Shown here: positions 59,901 to 61,560 of the stretch, piece after piece
Layout of the letters: the number at the start of each line of letters is the position of its first letter
Numbering within the stretch: the stretch's first letter is position 1
DNA from: Catonia carolina
Lineage: Eukaryota; Arthropoda; Insecta; Hemiptera; Achilidae
Reading direction: 5' to 3'
Length of the DNA: 64,000 bases
Assembly: GCA_035578175.1 (NCBI GenBank)
Contig: JAQMRL010000001.1
Span: 46,647,553 to 46,711,552, forward strand
Position numbers and translations under genes: made by a program
The notes under the pieces: generated by a model
Told to the model about the DNA's origin: nothing
Seen by the model: only the letters and a program-made list of their open reading frames with translations
Databases searched by the model: none

Positions 59901-61447
59901 AAAACAAAAACATCTGTTTTTATTTGTCCTTTGTTTTAAACATCTGCATTTTAAAAGTCGAATATCTGACTTTTTTGAAAGCATAAGAACGATATTTAAG
60001 CCTTAACTTTCTTTCTACTGATCTGATCGTGGTTTTCAAAAGCTTAAAACCTGCTTCAGAAACTGGTGAATCTATTGATCAAATTTGACTCAAATTGGGT
60101 GAACAGTTAAAATTTGCGTAAGGAACAAACATTCATTTTTGTATTGTGTGTAGATTACATGAACAGTATAATCGTTAGAATTATATCTCTGGCCTTGAAA
60201 CAATTTTTATGGACTGAGAAACAGAACGAGGAATATATCTTACTCTTATTCAAACCTTGCTTTTCATGTGTCACATGTTGCCTTCCATAATAATCATTCA
60301 GTTAAACTCTATCAGCAAAAAACAGAACTGCTATTGCATGTTGATAGGAATCATTTAATGAATAATTTTAATTTTAATTGAATTGTTTGCAGCAGGCCGA
60401 CTATGGCCCATTACAGAAACAATATTTCTTTACAGAGCAAAGAAAATATACAAACGTAAAAAGAAAAGAAGAGTAAAATACAAACGAAAATACTCAATAA
60501 TGCAAACAGAATTAAATATACGTAAAACTGTATTATACACATAGATTTTACAATTAATTTACTAATCAATTAATCATGATCATAAGTCCGAAACAAAAAA
60601 CAAAAAAATAACTTGCACATAATGTGGAATTTGCTTGTGAACTTACGTCTTGAAAGACTTAAGAATGGCTAACCTATACGATGCTCGGCTCTGATCAAAT
60701 GGATCTACTGTTGCAGTGCTGTTCATGTTATAATTAATTATTATGCAGTTAACTGGCGAATAAACTGCATAATTAGTGGAGGAAGACTTGTGACTAATTA
60801 CTAGATTCTTAGTAAAGGACAATGAACTAGAAAGCTTTGATTCAATTTGCTAACACTGTTTCCATGGATAGTAAAACTATCCAATTTCCATTTCAGGAAC
60901 GTCTTTTAAACACAAGATTGGTAATTAATTTTTTCAAAAAACTTCTGTTACATATTACTATATTAATCGTTAATCTACTTTTTGGACTTATTAAATATCT
61001 TTAACATAATTATAAATAATTATGTTAACTGTCTTAGTGTGTAGAATCACTGAAATAAATTATTTCTGACTAACCCAATTTTAACAAAAATGTAATTTAT
61101 AAAAAAATATCCAGTGAAGATCTTGTAATACATCAACTACACAATAATAGTGTTAAGTTGAAACACTAATGAATGTTTTGTAATATTTTAATAATTAAAG
61201 TCTATGAAATAGTGTGTTAATGATAATATTATCATTTTTGTTAATTAGGAATTCAATGTACTTGACACTCAAGGGGCGGAAGTCATTGAATCACTGAGGA
61301 TTGCTTCACCTGATAGTGTTGTGTGGTTATGGTTGGCTGGAACTACAGTATTTCTTGCCATATTACTTGTTGTAGTGATTTTCCTTTGTCTATCTCAACG
61401 AGCTCGTTATCAGCGTCAGCTCAAGGCTGCTACAATCACAGCTTTTG
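14697..61447 (+). CDS. Cad74A: Cad74A-like large cadherin, 29 coding exons, 3' end beyond window
   Basis: Single-pass membrane adhesion protein of the cadherin superfamily, expected at cell-cell contacts or apical membrane. Joining 29 exons gives one open frame of 5,347 bases (1,782 codons plus one base). Residues about 29-46 are a hydrophobic signal segment with likely cleavage after A47. Fourteen cadherin repeats follow, at about 50-164, 165-273, 274-384, 385-501, 502-611, 612-728, 729-841, 842-962, 963-1066, 1067-1177, 1178-1287, 1288-1397, 1398-1519 and 1520-1625. Most carry LDRE- and DxNDN-type calcium-binding motifs. Residues about 1626-1737 form a membrane-proximal domain like that of CDH23/PCDH15-type cadherins; a transmembrane helix lies at 1740-1764, then a basic stop-transfer (QRARYQRQ). 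Every exon junction keeps frame across GT-AG sites. Drosophila Cad74A is the closest relative I recall; Cad87A or CDH23 are alternatives. The remaining cytoplasmic tail is not in the window. ATG 14697 is the first in-frame Met; the preceding in-frame GTG is not a eukaryotic start. Confidence 0.88.
15131..15500 (+). repeat. Dispersed repeat family C copy (C4), intron 1
   Basis: Plus-strand copy. Recognisable family sequence begins at GGGCTAAAATAAATAG and continues through ACCCTGTGGTGAATGAAG and CTCAGTGAGGAAGGCA to GATGACCTAAACAATG. It lacks the CAGGTGGAG start found in full copies. The 74-codon frame across it is a repeat translation. Confidence 0.8.
16824..16975 (+). CDS. Cad74A: Cadherin coding exon 2: EC1
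   Basis: Acceptor TTCACAG, phase 1 in, phase 0 out, residues 74-124. It contains the DPDGDPL calcium-site loop and ends at the LDRE motif; donor GAG/GTCAGT is slightly weak. The following intron (16976-19928) holds a 2 x 132-bp tandem repeat and mariner copy 1. Confidence 0.85.
17086..17337. repeat. Two-copy tandem repeat, 132-bp period, intron 2
   Basis: Copy 1 (17086-17205) and copy 2 (17218-17337) both start AAGAAAAACT and end ATTATTGGTATC, with few substitutions. As 132 is a multiple of three, a short open frame runs through both copies, but nothing else suggests coding. Confidence 0.8.
18483..19830 (-). mobile_element. Full-length mariner transposon, copy 1 (intron 2)
   Basis: 1,348-bp element with perfect 43-bp terminal inverted repeats beginning CGAGGGTAGGCTGATAAG, flanked by TA duplications at 18481-18482 and 19831-19832. 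It carries one intact transposase gene on the minus strand and matches copy 2 (38261-39608) almost base for base. It lies opposite to the host gene's transcription, in the intron between exons 2 and 3. Confidence 0.97.
18598..19671 (-). CDS. Mariner DD34D transposase, copy 1
   Basis: Catalyses cut-and-paste transposition at TA sites, acting in the nucleus on the element's inverted repeats. The 357-residue frame is uninterrupted from ATG at 19671; an in-frame Met seven codons further in is an alternative start. An N-terminal helix-turn-helix region (about 10-125) is followed by the mariner motif WVPRRLTDENKQ (129-140). The catalytic aspartates are D168 (VTGDESW), D260 (QHDNARPH) and D295 (YSPDLAPCD); the last two are separated by 34 residues, giving DD34D. 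Length is near the family norm of about 345-350. Residue 112 is Arg here, His in copy 2. No stop or frameshift is visible, so it may be active. Confidence 0.95.
   Translation of the reverse strand: MASCSGAMSTRIKQRAVIEFLTAEKVNPSEIYRRLKAVYCDDTVDRSTVNRWVIKFRDCQPGKALIVDKTRSGRPITASDDNRRKLIDDLIQNDRRITQQRIANQIGISKERVGFIIEQLGYRKICARWVPRRLTDENKQRRLECCEQLLKRYRDEGDDFLLNIVTGDESWVHHYDPEEKRQSAEYRHPHSPVVKKFKTQPSAKKILLTVFWDARRVYVTDYLERGATVNSAQYIQTLKHLRRRVCRVRGNLAPIILQHDNARPHTSRATGEALRNLKFQPILHPPYSPDLAPCDFYFFPLLKRDLKGNHYSSDNEVKAAIASWVRGKSEEFFSDGMKKLVKRWEKCVMLNGDYIEK
19929..20147 (+). CDS. Cad74A: Cadherin coding exon 3: end of EC1, start of EC2
   Basis: Phase 0 to 0, residues 125-197. Encodes the last strand of EC1 with the canonical calcium linker VEDVNDNEPIF, then EC2 from KPYQTSITVPED. 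Acceptor ATTTTAG, donor CAG/GTTTGT. Intron 3 (20148-22011) contains a decayed mariner; its remaining part is AT-rich with no other feature seen. Confidence 0.88.
20305..21353 (-). mobile_element. Decayed mariner remnant (intron 3)
   Basis: Inverted ends CGAGGGTGTATCAAATATAA (left) and TTTATATTTGATACACTCTA (right) lie next to TA dinucleotides at 20303-20304 and 21354-21355. The minus-strand frame at 20527-20949 retains mariner C-terminal features (FSPDISPCDYHIF, ILGGQCF, QWKKCVS). The N-terminal half is broken, and the normal HDNA aspartate motif reads ENATAH, so it cannot be active. A SINE B fragment is inserted near its left end. It is a different subfamily from copies 1 and 2. Confidence 0.85.
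20343..20484 (-). repeat. SINE family B fragment with target duplication (B4), nested in mariner remnant
   Basis: A minus-strand SINE B piece (poly-T, then AACGTCGCATCAACTGCAAT and GTAACGTATGAAAAT) is bracketed by AAAATTCTGACTT at 20343-20355 and 20472-20484. The SINE therefore inserted into an already resident mariner. The tRNA head is missing. Confidence 0.75.
22012..22173 (+). CDS. Cad74A: Cadherin coding exon 4: EC2
   Basis: Phase 0 to 0, residues 198-251. Sequence VVYYLQELDGEND followed by LDYERKFLYQL is the central part of EC2. Acceptor TTTATTAG, donor AGG/GTATGT. Intron 4 (22174-25080) contains a broken DNA transposon. Confidence 0.88.
22276..22324. repeat. 49-bp perfect palindrome, intron 4
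   Basis: Arms 22276-22299 and 22301-22324 are exact reverse complements (GTAGTTGACAACACAAAAAT...) around a single A. It directly abuts the left end of the DNA transposon at 22328. Confidence 0.9.
22931..24476 (-). pseudogene. Transposon gene with FSDNCGGQNKN motif, frameshifted
   Basis: At least two minus-strand exons can be read: 24396-24476 (ending in donor G/GTAAGA, phase 1) and 23833-22931 (acceptor TTTTTCAG), which join in frame. The second exon encodes an acidic Asp/Ser-rich stretch, then SDNCGGQNKN, GHSYMECDEDFAVIE and a C-terminal basic/Asn-rich tail. These motifs resemble a family of insect proteins of unknown function (DUF7869), often repeat-associated. A 9-base T run at 23341-23349 shifts the frame, splitting the product into 168- and 132-codon parts; this may be real decay or a sequencing slip. 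A stop lies just upstream of 24476, so the N-terminus is missing. The domain assignment is from recall. Confidence 0.6.
24300..24359. repeat. Inverted repeat, 23-bp perfect arms, inside the intron 4 transposon
   Basis: Arms 24300-24322 and 24337-24359 (GTCTAATACAACATAGGTTT and its complement) are exact, with a 14-base loop. It lies in the presumed upstream part of the transposon gene. Confidence 0.88.
25081..25210 (+). CDS. Cad74A: Cadherin coding exon 5: EC2/EC3 linker
   Basis: Phase 0 to 1, residues 252-294. It carries the linker DVEDQPPEF (265-273), which departs from the usual DxNDNxP by having Glu and Gln in place of both Asn. EC3 begins SPVTRVSEDAKIG. Donor CAAG/GTAATT. Intron 5 (25211-26140): a short inverted repeat around CTTACTTAGC near 25830-25870, otherwise nothing recognised. 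Confidence 0.87.
26141..26313 (+). CDS. Cad74A: Cadherin coding exon 6: EC3
   Basis: Phase 1 to 0, residues 295-352. Contains VRALDGDRGVNN (DxD-type calcium site) and LDRE. Acceptor TGTTTCAG, donor ATG/GTAAGG. Intron 6 (26314-27395) is AT-rich with no repeat I recognise. Confidence 0.87.
27396..27593 (+). CDS. Cad74A: Cadherin coding exon 7: end of EC3, start of EC4
   Basis: Phase 0 to 0, residues 353-418. Has the linker TDVNDETPTF, then EC4 beginning RSNHYNCEINENAQANTPV. Acceptor AATACAG, donor CAG/GTAAAT. Intron 7 (27594-29126): no recognised repeat or gene. Confidence 0.88.
29127..29265 (+). CDS. Cad74A: Cadherin coding exon 8: EC4
   Basis: Phase 0 to 1, residues 419-464. Encodes GNNGTFEMYIDDEQEIFDV and later RLDFEAVK, a repeat in which the LDRE motif is replaced by RLDFE. 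Acceptor CTTTACAG, donor AAGG/GTAGGT. Intron 8 (29266-30297): nothing firmly identified; pyrimidine-rich sequence near 29930-30050. Confidence 0.85.
30298..30425 (+). CDS. Cad74A: Cadherin coding exon 9: end of EC4, start of EC5
   Basis: Phase 1 to 0, residues 465-507. Contains NFTLVAKES and the canonical linker RDVNDNFPEF. Acceptor GTTTCAG, donor GAG/GTAAGT. Intron 9 (30426-31167): nothing recognised beyond similar sequence near 30880-30960 and 31010-31090. Confidence 0.87.
31168..31295 (+). CDS. Cad74A: Cadherin coding exon 10: EC5
   Basis: Phase 0 to 2, residues 508-549. Encodes ISLPENSGPGTTVVWVQAHD (adhesive repeat start and DxD site). Acceptor TTTCGTAG, donor AT/GTAAGA. Intron 10 (31296-32585) holds a retroposed insert with target duplication and a SINE D copy. 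Confidence 0.87.
31404..31699 (+). mobile_element. 5'-truncated retroposon (non-LTR 3' fragment) with 14-bp target duplication, intron 10
   Basis: A GC-rich insert (31418-31685) ending in poly-A (about 31674-31686) is bracketed by the exact duplication ACAAGGTCCTATAC at 31404-31417 and 31686-31699. This is the signature of target-primed reverse transcription. The plus strand can be read as an Arg/Glu-rich peptide (DREHYRAVIRES, RMRWGNGG) before a stop, plausibly the end of a non-LTR ORF. Composition differs sharply from the AT-rich surroundings. Confidence 0.8.
31810..31950 (+). repeat. SINE family D copy (D2), intron 10
   Basis: Partial plus-strand tRNA-derived SINE with B box GGGTTCGATTCCTGGTCAG, then the family body (CATCTTTTTATCACTCATTT) and tail type 1 (CATCTGCATTAGCAGAAATT). 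The box A part is decayed. Confidence 0.65.
32586..32711 (+). CDS. Cad74A: Cadherin coding exon 11: EC5
   Basis: Phase 2 to 2, residues 550-591. Encodes LSLDSKTGVVTINAD, FDRE and the strand LTVEARDDLGQGN. Acceptor TTTCACAG, donor AG/GTATTT. Intron 11 (32712-34638) carries an unclassified repeat and SINE A3. Confidence 0.87.
33180..33590 (-). repeat. Unclassified dispersed repeat X, minus copy (intron 11)
   Basis: Its reverse complement matches 51900-52310. Shared segments include ATTAGTGATTATCTGTATTT, CATTCACTCATGCTTAAAAT and AGGTTATGTTTTTCATTTTA. No coding capacity and no terminal repeats located. Confidence 0.65.
34221..34548 (+). repeat. SINE family A, complete copy with target duplication (A3), intron 11
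   Basis: The best-preserved family A copy. A tRNA-like head has box A TGGTCTAGAGG and box B GGTTCAAATCC, separated by a perfect hairpin AAATCAGCTGTT/AACAGCTGATTT; the body runs to a poly-A tail (34536-34548). The 12-bp duplication ATATTGGAATTA brackets it at 34209-34220 and 34549-34560. The 83-codon frame here is a SINE translation. Confidence 0.92.
34639..34787 (+). CDS. Cad74A: Cadherin coding exon 12: EC5/EC6
   Basis: Phase 2 to 1, residues 592-641. Has the canonical linker EDVNDNAPIF and then EC6 (HNRYEGRLLENQLDFDTP, ARDMDLN). Acceptor ATTTACAG, donor TG/GTAAGT. Intron 12 (34788-35559): no repeat or gene recognised. Confidence 0.88.
35560..35882 (+). CDS. Cad74A: Cadherin coding exon 13: EC6, start of EC7
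   Basis: Longest internal exon (323 bases), phase 1 to 0, residues 642-749. Encodes most of EC6 with linker QDVNDFAPRF (Phe in place of the last Asn), then the first strand of EC7 (YERTIPEDYIGGTSVLK). The open frame runs past the donor AAA/GTAAGT into the intron, but cadherin similarity stops there. Intron 13 (35883-37411) holds a transposase-like relic, the left 126-bp repeat and repeat C5. Confidence 0.9.
36230..36497 (+). pseudogene. Possible relic of a DNA-transposase-like gene, intron 13
   Basis: Broken frames give a helix-turn-helix-like piece (VANYCDVSLSTI), then TPGKKK-like basic residues, and an acidic end (ETDSEDAGDSDIKEGDSF). This order recalls the N-terminal part of some insect transposase genes. 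Stops and shifts interrupt it. Very tentative. Confidence 0.25.
36932..37057. repeat. 126-bp direct repeat, left copy (intron 13)
   Basis: Identical by reading to 38056-38181; starts AATGGATCACTTTAGTCAAA and ends AAATGACCGGTTTC. The two copies sit on either side of exon 14. The left copy continues with TTCCTGCTTGGGTTTG, absent on the right. It may be the end of a retrotransposon, but I cannot assign it. Confidence 0.88.
37229..37326 (-). repeat. Dispersed repeat family C fragment (C5), intron 13
   Basis: Corresponds to the last 100 bases of C1 in the same orientation: GGTGATCATGTGATAAAAAA, TTGTAACCCTGGAACTAAC, GATTGAGTGCAAATAA. Confidence 0.7.
37412..37726 (+). CDS. Cad74A: Cadherin coding exon 14: EC7, start of EC8
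   Basis: 315 bases, phase 0 to 0, residues 750-854. Encodes VTAWDGDGSAPNN, the body of EC7, linker EDVNNKPPVL (Asp lost from DxND) and the first strand of EC8 (GTVRIKENTR). It therefore spans one complete cadherin repeat length out of register. Donor AGG/GTAAAT. Intron 14 (37727-40440) holds the right 126-bp repeat, mariner copy 2 and a short hairpin. Confidence 0.9.
38056..38181. repeat. 126-bp direct repeat, right copy (intron 14)
   Basis: Second copy of 36932-37057 in the same orientation, with no difference seen by eye. About 1 kb separates the two copies and contains exon 14. Confidence 0.88.
38261..39608 (+). mobile_element. Full-length mariner transposon, copy 2 (intron 14)
   Basis: 1,348 bp, with the same 43-bp perfect inverted repeats as copy 1 and TA duplications at 38259-38260 and 39609-39610. 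It lies in the same sense as the cadherin gene. I noticed only two base differences from copy 1, so both derive from very recent transposition. Confidence 0.97.
38420..39493 (+). CDS. Mariner DD34D transposase, copy 2
   Basis: Uninterrupted 357-residue transposase from ATG 38420; the in-frame codon at 38339 is GTG and not a credible start. Catalytic D168, D260 and D295 are all present. It differs from copy 1 by R112H, in the N-terminal DNA-binding region just after ISKE, from a CGT to CAT change consistent with CpG decay. One silent change was also seen (ATC here, ATT in copy 1, in RRITQQ). Confidence 0.95.
   Translation: MASCSGAMSTRIKQRAVIEFLTAEKVNPSEIYRRLKAVYCDDTVDRSTVNRWVIKFRDCQPGKALIVDKTRSGRPITASDDNRRKLIDDLIQNDRRITQQRIANQIGISKEHVGFIIEQLGYRKICARWVPRRLTDENKQRRLECCEQLLKRYRDEGDDFLLNIVTGDESWVHHYDPEEKRQSAEYRHPHSPVVKKFKTQPSAKKILLTVFWDARRVYVTDYLERGATVNSAQYIQTLKHLRRRVCRVRGNLAPIILQHDNARPHTSRATGEALRNLKFQPILHPPYSPDLAPCDFYFFPLLKRDLKGNHYSSDNEVKAAIASWVRGKSEEFFSDGMKKLVKRWEKCVMLNGDYIEK
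39984..40015. repeat. Short perfect hairpin, intron 14
   Basis: CATAAGTTAAAGTTA, two bases (TC), then its exact reverse complement. AT-rich; meaning unknown. Confidence 0.7.
40441..40714 (+). CDS. Cad74A: Cadherin coding exon 15: EC8
   Basis: Phase 0 to 1, residues 855-945. Begins VGQAVYRVVAKDPDENP and includes LLDREKVEVIKLAVRVEDLA. It has one Cys (in DTENCEARNEEG) within a long insertion. Acceptor TTGTCTGTAG, donor AATG/GTATAT. Intron 15 (40715-41670): a slightly GC-richer stretch at 41220-41500 is not recognised; otherwise nothing. Confidence 0.88.
41671..41835 (+). CDS. Cad74A: Cadherin coding exon 16: EC8/EC9
   Basis: Phase 1 to 1, residues 946-1000. Canonical linker EDENDNNPKF and EC9 start (RRSITENSQNGVPIVNIVAD). 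Acceptor AATTTCAG, donor AAG/GTAATT. Intron 16 (41836-43739) holds SINE B5, a decayed C copy and a piggyBac-type element. Confidence 0.88.
41983..42092 (-). repeat. SINE family B tail fragment (B5), intron 16
   Basis: Minus-strand fragment with tail type 2: poly-T, TTGCATCAACTACAATGGTC, GCGATGTCGTTGGG, then TTTTTTTGTAACAT. The head is missing. Confidence 0.75.
42505..42655 (+). repeat. Degenerate family C copy (C8), intron 16
   Basis: Recognisable as AGGGTCTGACATGCCAATGT, GGAAGACACTGGTAAAAACT and TTTTACTTAGTAAAACC, each a mutated form of C-family consensus segments. Confidence 0.5.
43041..43674. mobile_element. Non-autonomous piggyBac-type element (intron 16)
   Basis: 634-bp insert bracketed by TTAA at 43037-43040 and 43675-43678. 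The ends are inverted repeats: CACATTCAGGGCT at the left and, read inward from the right, TACATTCAATGCT. The TTAA duplication and such ends are hallmarks of piggyBac elements. No transposase frame remains. Confidence 0.65.
43740..43982 (+). CDS. Cad74A: Cadherin coding exon 17: EC9, start of EC10
   Basis: Phase 1 to 1, residues 1001-1081. Contains LDRETGEMVVAS, TVRATDSGYPSRSS and linker DENDNNPYF; EC10 begins NITVREDSPIG. Acceptor TTTTTTTAG, donor TTG/GTGAGT. Intron 17 (43983-45936): no recognisable element, only a short CA-repeat at about 44384-44396. Confidence 0.88.
45937..46025 (+). CDS. Cad74A: Cadherin coding exon 18: EC10
   Basis: Short exon (89 bases), phase 1 to 0, residues 1082-1111. 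Encodes GTEIGRIEASDADSGDYGK and YLLDRISSL. Too short for an ORF scan, but continuous in frame with both neighbours. Acceptor TTCCGCAG, donor TTG/GTAAAG. Intron 18 (46026-46873): nothing recognised apart from a small hairpin at about 46349-46372. Confidence 0.85.
46874..47031 (+). CDS. Cad74A: Cadherin coding exon 19: EC10
   Basis: Phase 0 to 2, residues 1112-1163. Encodes GKFQIHPETGVLNISDRL, NREE in place of LDRE, and EAWDNYQFGYASGES. Acceptor TTATCAG, donor AT/GTAAGA. Intron 19 (47032-48686) holds SINEs D3 and A4. Confidence 0.86.
47319..47482 (+). repeat. SINE family D copy (D3), intron 19
   Basis: Good plus-strand copy: box A GGCGTAGTGATTAGCGCAAC, box B GTATCGATTCCTGGTCAGG, body CATTTTTAAATCACACATTT and tail type 1 (CACCGACTGCATTAACAG, AACAGTCAAACGTAAAAC). 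Confidence 0.78.
48281..48601 (+). repeat. SINE family A copy (A4), intron 19
   Basis: Plus-strand copy from CCACCGGGTTGGTCTAGAGG to an A-run at about 48593-48601. One arm of the anticodon-position hairpin is mutated. No clean target duplication found. Confidence 0.82.
48687..48871 (+). CDS. Cad74A: Cadherin coding exon 20: EC10/EC11
   Basis: Phase 2 to 1, residues 1164-1225. Linker LDVNDEAPVL, then EC11 (CITVTEFHEPGEVI, ATDADDPNTPNGWINF). Acceptor CGTTTCAG, donor GACG/GTAATT. Intron 20 (48872-49288): nothing recognised. Confidence 0.87.
49289..49512 (+). CDS. Cad74A: Cadherin coding exon 21: EC11
   Basis: Phase 1 to 0, residues 1226-1300. Encodes GLFVIKPLDNWSAQVLS, LVVRAQDMGSPPNA and linker TDFNDNAPRF. 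The N-glycosylation-type sequons NWS, NYS and NIT are present. Acceptor TTATTTCAG, donor GAG/GTGAGT. Intron 21 (49513-50275) contains a LINE fragment. Confidence 0.88.
49672..49985 (-). mobile_element. Non-LTR retrotransposon fragment (RT C-terminal region), intron 21
   Basis: The minus strand encodes the typical end of a LINE ORF2: WTDRVTNVEVLRRMGKE, KLTYLGHIMRGPKY, LHLIIQGKI and GKRSVG, then a stop, after which WLRNLREAFN continues. Only the last 100 or so codons remain and they are interrupted, so it is dead. Confidence 0.8.
50276..50464 (+). CDS. Cad74A: Cadherin coding exon 22: EC12
   Basis: Phase 0 to 0, residues 1301-1363. Encodes NATLGSPVITVEAVDDDIGP and PLDREQQKTYQ. Acceptor AATTTCAG, donor CAG/GTAATG. 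Intron 22 (50465-51410) carries repeat X and C6. Confidence 0.88.
50640..50935 (+). repeat. Unclassified dispersed repeat X with internal repeats (intron 22)
   Basis: Two units begin with TCTACAG followed by AGTTTAGCATCAATTAGTGA or AGTTTAGTGTCAATTAGTGA (about 50674 and 50884), spaced about 210 bases. Between them lie TTGCTCATCGAATTTGGTAA and CTTAGTATGCATTTTACGAC. The same order occurs at 51760-52310 and, inverted, at 33180-33590. Confidence 0.65.
51018..51352 (+). repeat. Dispersed repeat family C copy (C6), intron 22
   Basis: Plus-strand copy beginning GGCTACAAAAAATAG and running through ACCCTGTGGTGAATGAAA and CTCAGTGAGGAAGGCA to GATGACCTTAGCAACAAC. It lacks the CAGGTGGAG part, as does C4. 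Confidence 0.82.
51411..51543 (+). CDS. Cad74A: Cadherin coding exon 23: EC12/EC13
   Basis: Phase 0 to 1, residues 1364-1407. Contains IRVEAYDHGVPTPLSS and linker VRNINDYQPQF (1388-1397), in which Asn and Tyr replace the usual Asp and Asn. Acceptor TGATTCTAG, donor ACAG/GTGTGT. Intron 23 (51544-52777) carries a long repeat X copy; the rest is unremarkable. Confidence 0.87.
51760..52310 (+). repeat. Unclassified dispersed repeat X, long copy (intron 23)
   Basis: Contains ATTAGTGATTTTTGTGTATT, TTGCTCATCAAAATCGGTAA, CTTAGTATGCATTTTATGAT, then TCTACAGAGCCTAGTTTAGC and the second ATTAGTGATTTT unit, and an end region (CATTCACTCATGATTAAAAT) shared with the inverted copy in intron 11. Confidence 0.65.
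52778..52938 (+). CDS. Cad74A: Cadherin coding exon 24: EC13
   Basis: Phase 1 to 0, residues 1408-1461. Encodes EHSLPGSERRQLVETIDRDE, an acidic loop (DEVDDLDDPPTP) and FIVAGNDDGYF. Acceptor TTCACCAG, donor ACG/GTTTGT (weak but frame-consistent). Intron 24 (52939-54440) holds a MITE and SINE D4. Confidence 0.84.
53237..53553. mobile_element. MITE with imperfect inverted ends (intron 24)
   Basis: The left end CATATGAAGGGTCCAGGGGA continues AAAACAATGAGGGT; the right end is its inverse with two mismatches. Degenerate copies of the same theme (TTTTTCCCCTG near 53437; CTCTCATCGTTATACCCCTG near 53378) lie inside. No open frame. Superfamily not assigned. Confidence 0.7.
53786..53936 (-). repeat. SINE family D copy (D4), intron 24
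   Basis: Minus-strand copy with a well-kept head: CCAGCCCATTGGCGTAGTGG, GTTAGCGCAACTGGC and box B CCCGGGTTCAATTCCCGG. Tail type 1 at the left reads TTCTGCTAATGCAGATGGTG on the plus strand. Confidence 0.78.
54441..54683 (+). CDS. Cad74A: Cadherin coding exon 25: EC13, start of EC14
   Basis: Phase 0 to 0, residues 1462-1542. Begins VARELDREVQD, includes an insertion with Cys (SEDCATNPPVNSSWFEQKDE), the linker SDINDNPPLF and the start of EC14 (SVFTGGVTTEADFGTEFMQIK). Acceptor AATTTAG, donor AAG/GTAAAT. Intron 25 (54684-56632) holds a small tandem repeat and a mariner relic. Confidence 0.88.
55020..55090. repeat. Two-copy tandem repeat, 38-bp period, intron 25
   Basis: CATTACCTATGCTTTATTAC...CACTACGTTGTAA occurs at 55020-55052 and, with one substitution, at 55058-55090. 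Confidence 0.8.
55660..56487 (+). mobile_element. Decayed mariner remnant (intron 25)
   Basis: Starting at ATG 55781 the frames give MATPLSTCTALEQRSVIQFL, later a DNAHSHKART piece matching the HDNA aspartate motif, HPPYSPDLAPSDF (third aspartate) and a mariner C-terminal region. Many frameshifts and stops interrupt it. The right terminus CATTTGATACACCCTCT is next to TA (56488-56489); I could not find the left terminus. Same broad subfamily as the relic in intron 3. Confidence 0.75.
56633..56818 (+). CDS. Cad74A: Cadherin coding exon 26: EC14
   Basis: Phase 0 to 0, residues 1543-1604. Encodes AVDSDVGENAEISYYMLGD, a Met/Glu-containing loop (LSEGMENIQQPPF) and QHSGSVYLNFDPQKGMKGYF. LDRE is absent, as expected for the most membrane-proximal repeat. 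Acceptor GTTACAG, donor ATG/GTATGC. Intron 26 (56819-58052) holds a tandem repeat and SINEs D5 and A5. Confidence 0.87.
56868..57004. repeat. Direct duplication, 84-bp spacing, intron 26
   Basis: ATCAGTAATACTGTGACCCT followed by CAGTTACTGATTAAATAAAT occurs twice (about 56868-56920 and 56952-57004). Each unit itself contains the inverse pair ATCAGTAA/TTACTGAT. The rest is AT-rich. Confidence 0.78.
57143..57262 (-). repeat. SINE family D copy (D5), intron 26
   Basis: Minus-strand decayed copy: plus-strand GCAGACGGTGAAGGGTGA, CCAGACTTGACTGGAATCG, then a damaged head (CAACTACACCAAAGG). Confidence 0.6.
57413..57784 (-). repeat. SINE family A copy with internal duplication (A5), intron 26
   Basis: Minus-strand diverged copy from poly-T (57413-57426) to CCAATCCGGTGAG. 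The segment TGGTTAATTG...ATCAAGGTACACCGG is repeated within it (about 57547-57575 and 57609-57640), so the copy is longer than A3. Confidence 0.75.
58053..58189 (+). CDS. Cad74A: Cadherin coding exon 27: end of EC14 into membrane-proximal domain
   Basis: Phase 0 to 2, residues 1605-1649. VMANDSGGLYDTARVFIYLL closes EC14 without a calcium linker; REDQRVRFVLRQHPTEIREN begins the membrane-proximal domain. Acceptor TTATTTCAG, donor GA/GTAAGT. Intron 27 (58190-59514) has repeat C7 with a nested SINE. Confidence 0.87.
58720..59288 (+). repeat. Dispersed repeat family C copy interrupted by a SINE (C7), intron 27
   Basis: Plus-strand copy starting CAGGTGGAGTGCTTAC, through AGACCCTTTAGTTAATGAAG and a mutated CACTCAGTGATGAAGGCA to about 59090. 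SINE B sequence intervenes (59093-59268), and the C-family end GCTGATGACCTAAACAACAC resumes at about 59269. Confidence 0.75.
59093..59268 (+). repeat. Fold-back SINE family B (B6) inside C7
   Basis: The left arm (59093-59137, AAATGATTTTTTTGTAATGT...) is the inverse of the right arm (about 59155-59203, ending TACATAAAAAATCATTT). Box B GGGTTCGAATCCCATTCAAG and tail type 1 (CACCGCCTGCATTAGCAG) follow, then an A-run. The head before box B is replaced by the inverted copy. Confidence 0.7.
59515..59713 (+). CDS. Cad74A: Cadherin coding exon 28: membrane-proximal domain
   Basis: Phase 2 to 0, residues 1650-1716. Encodes MLGNVTGAIVNVDEMKVHE, VDKTRSDLYMHFVN and VLRVIDQSIERLDGLFK. This compact non-cadherin domain before the membrane is characteristic of the CDH23/PCDH15-like group. 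Acceptor CAAACAG, donor AAA/GTAAGT. Intron 28 (59714-61248): a short CATA microsatellite near 59871-59885, otherwise nothing recognised. Confidence 0.87.
61249..61447 (+). CDS. Cad74A: Cadherin coding exon 29: transmembrane helix
   Basis: Phase 0 to 1, residues 1717-1782. EFNVLDTQGAEVIESL leads into a 25-residue hydrophobic helix (1740-1764) and a basic cytoplasmic start (SQRARYQRQLKAATITAF). Acceptor TTAATTAG, donor TTG/GTATTA. No later exon of this gene is identifiable in the remaining 2.5 kb, so the rest of the tail lies beyond the window. Confidence 0.88.
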
Positions 61448-61560
61448 GTATTACTATATTTATTTGCTGTCTGTTTTATTATTGATATTACTTCTAATAG
61501 TGTGTTATTTTTGTGTATATTTGGTATAAACCAAACAAGCTTTTACATAAGAAAACAATT

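Noticed and set aside
14697..61447. Assignment to Drosophila Cad87A
   Set aside because: The first repeat and membrane-proximal sequence fit my recollection of Cad74A better; a protein search against both would settle it, so the symbol is given with moderate confidence.
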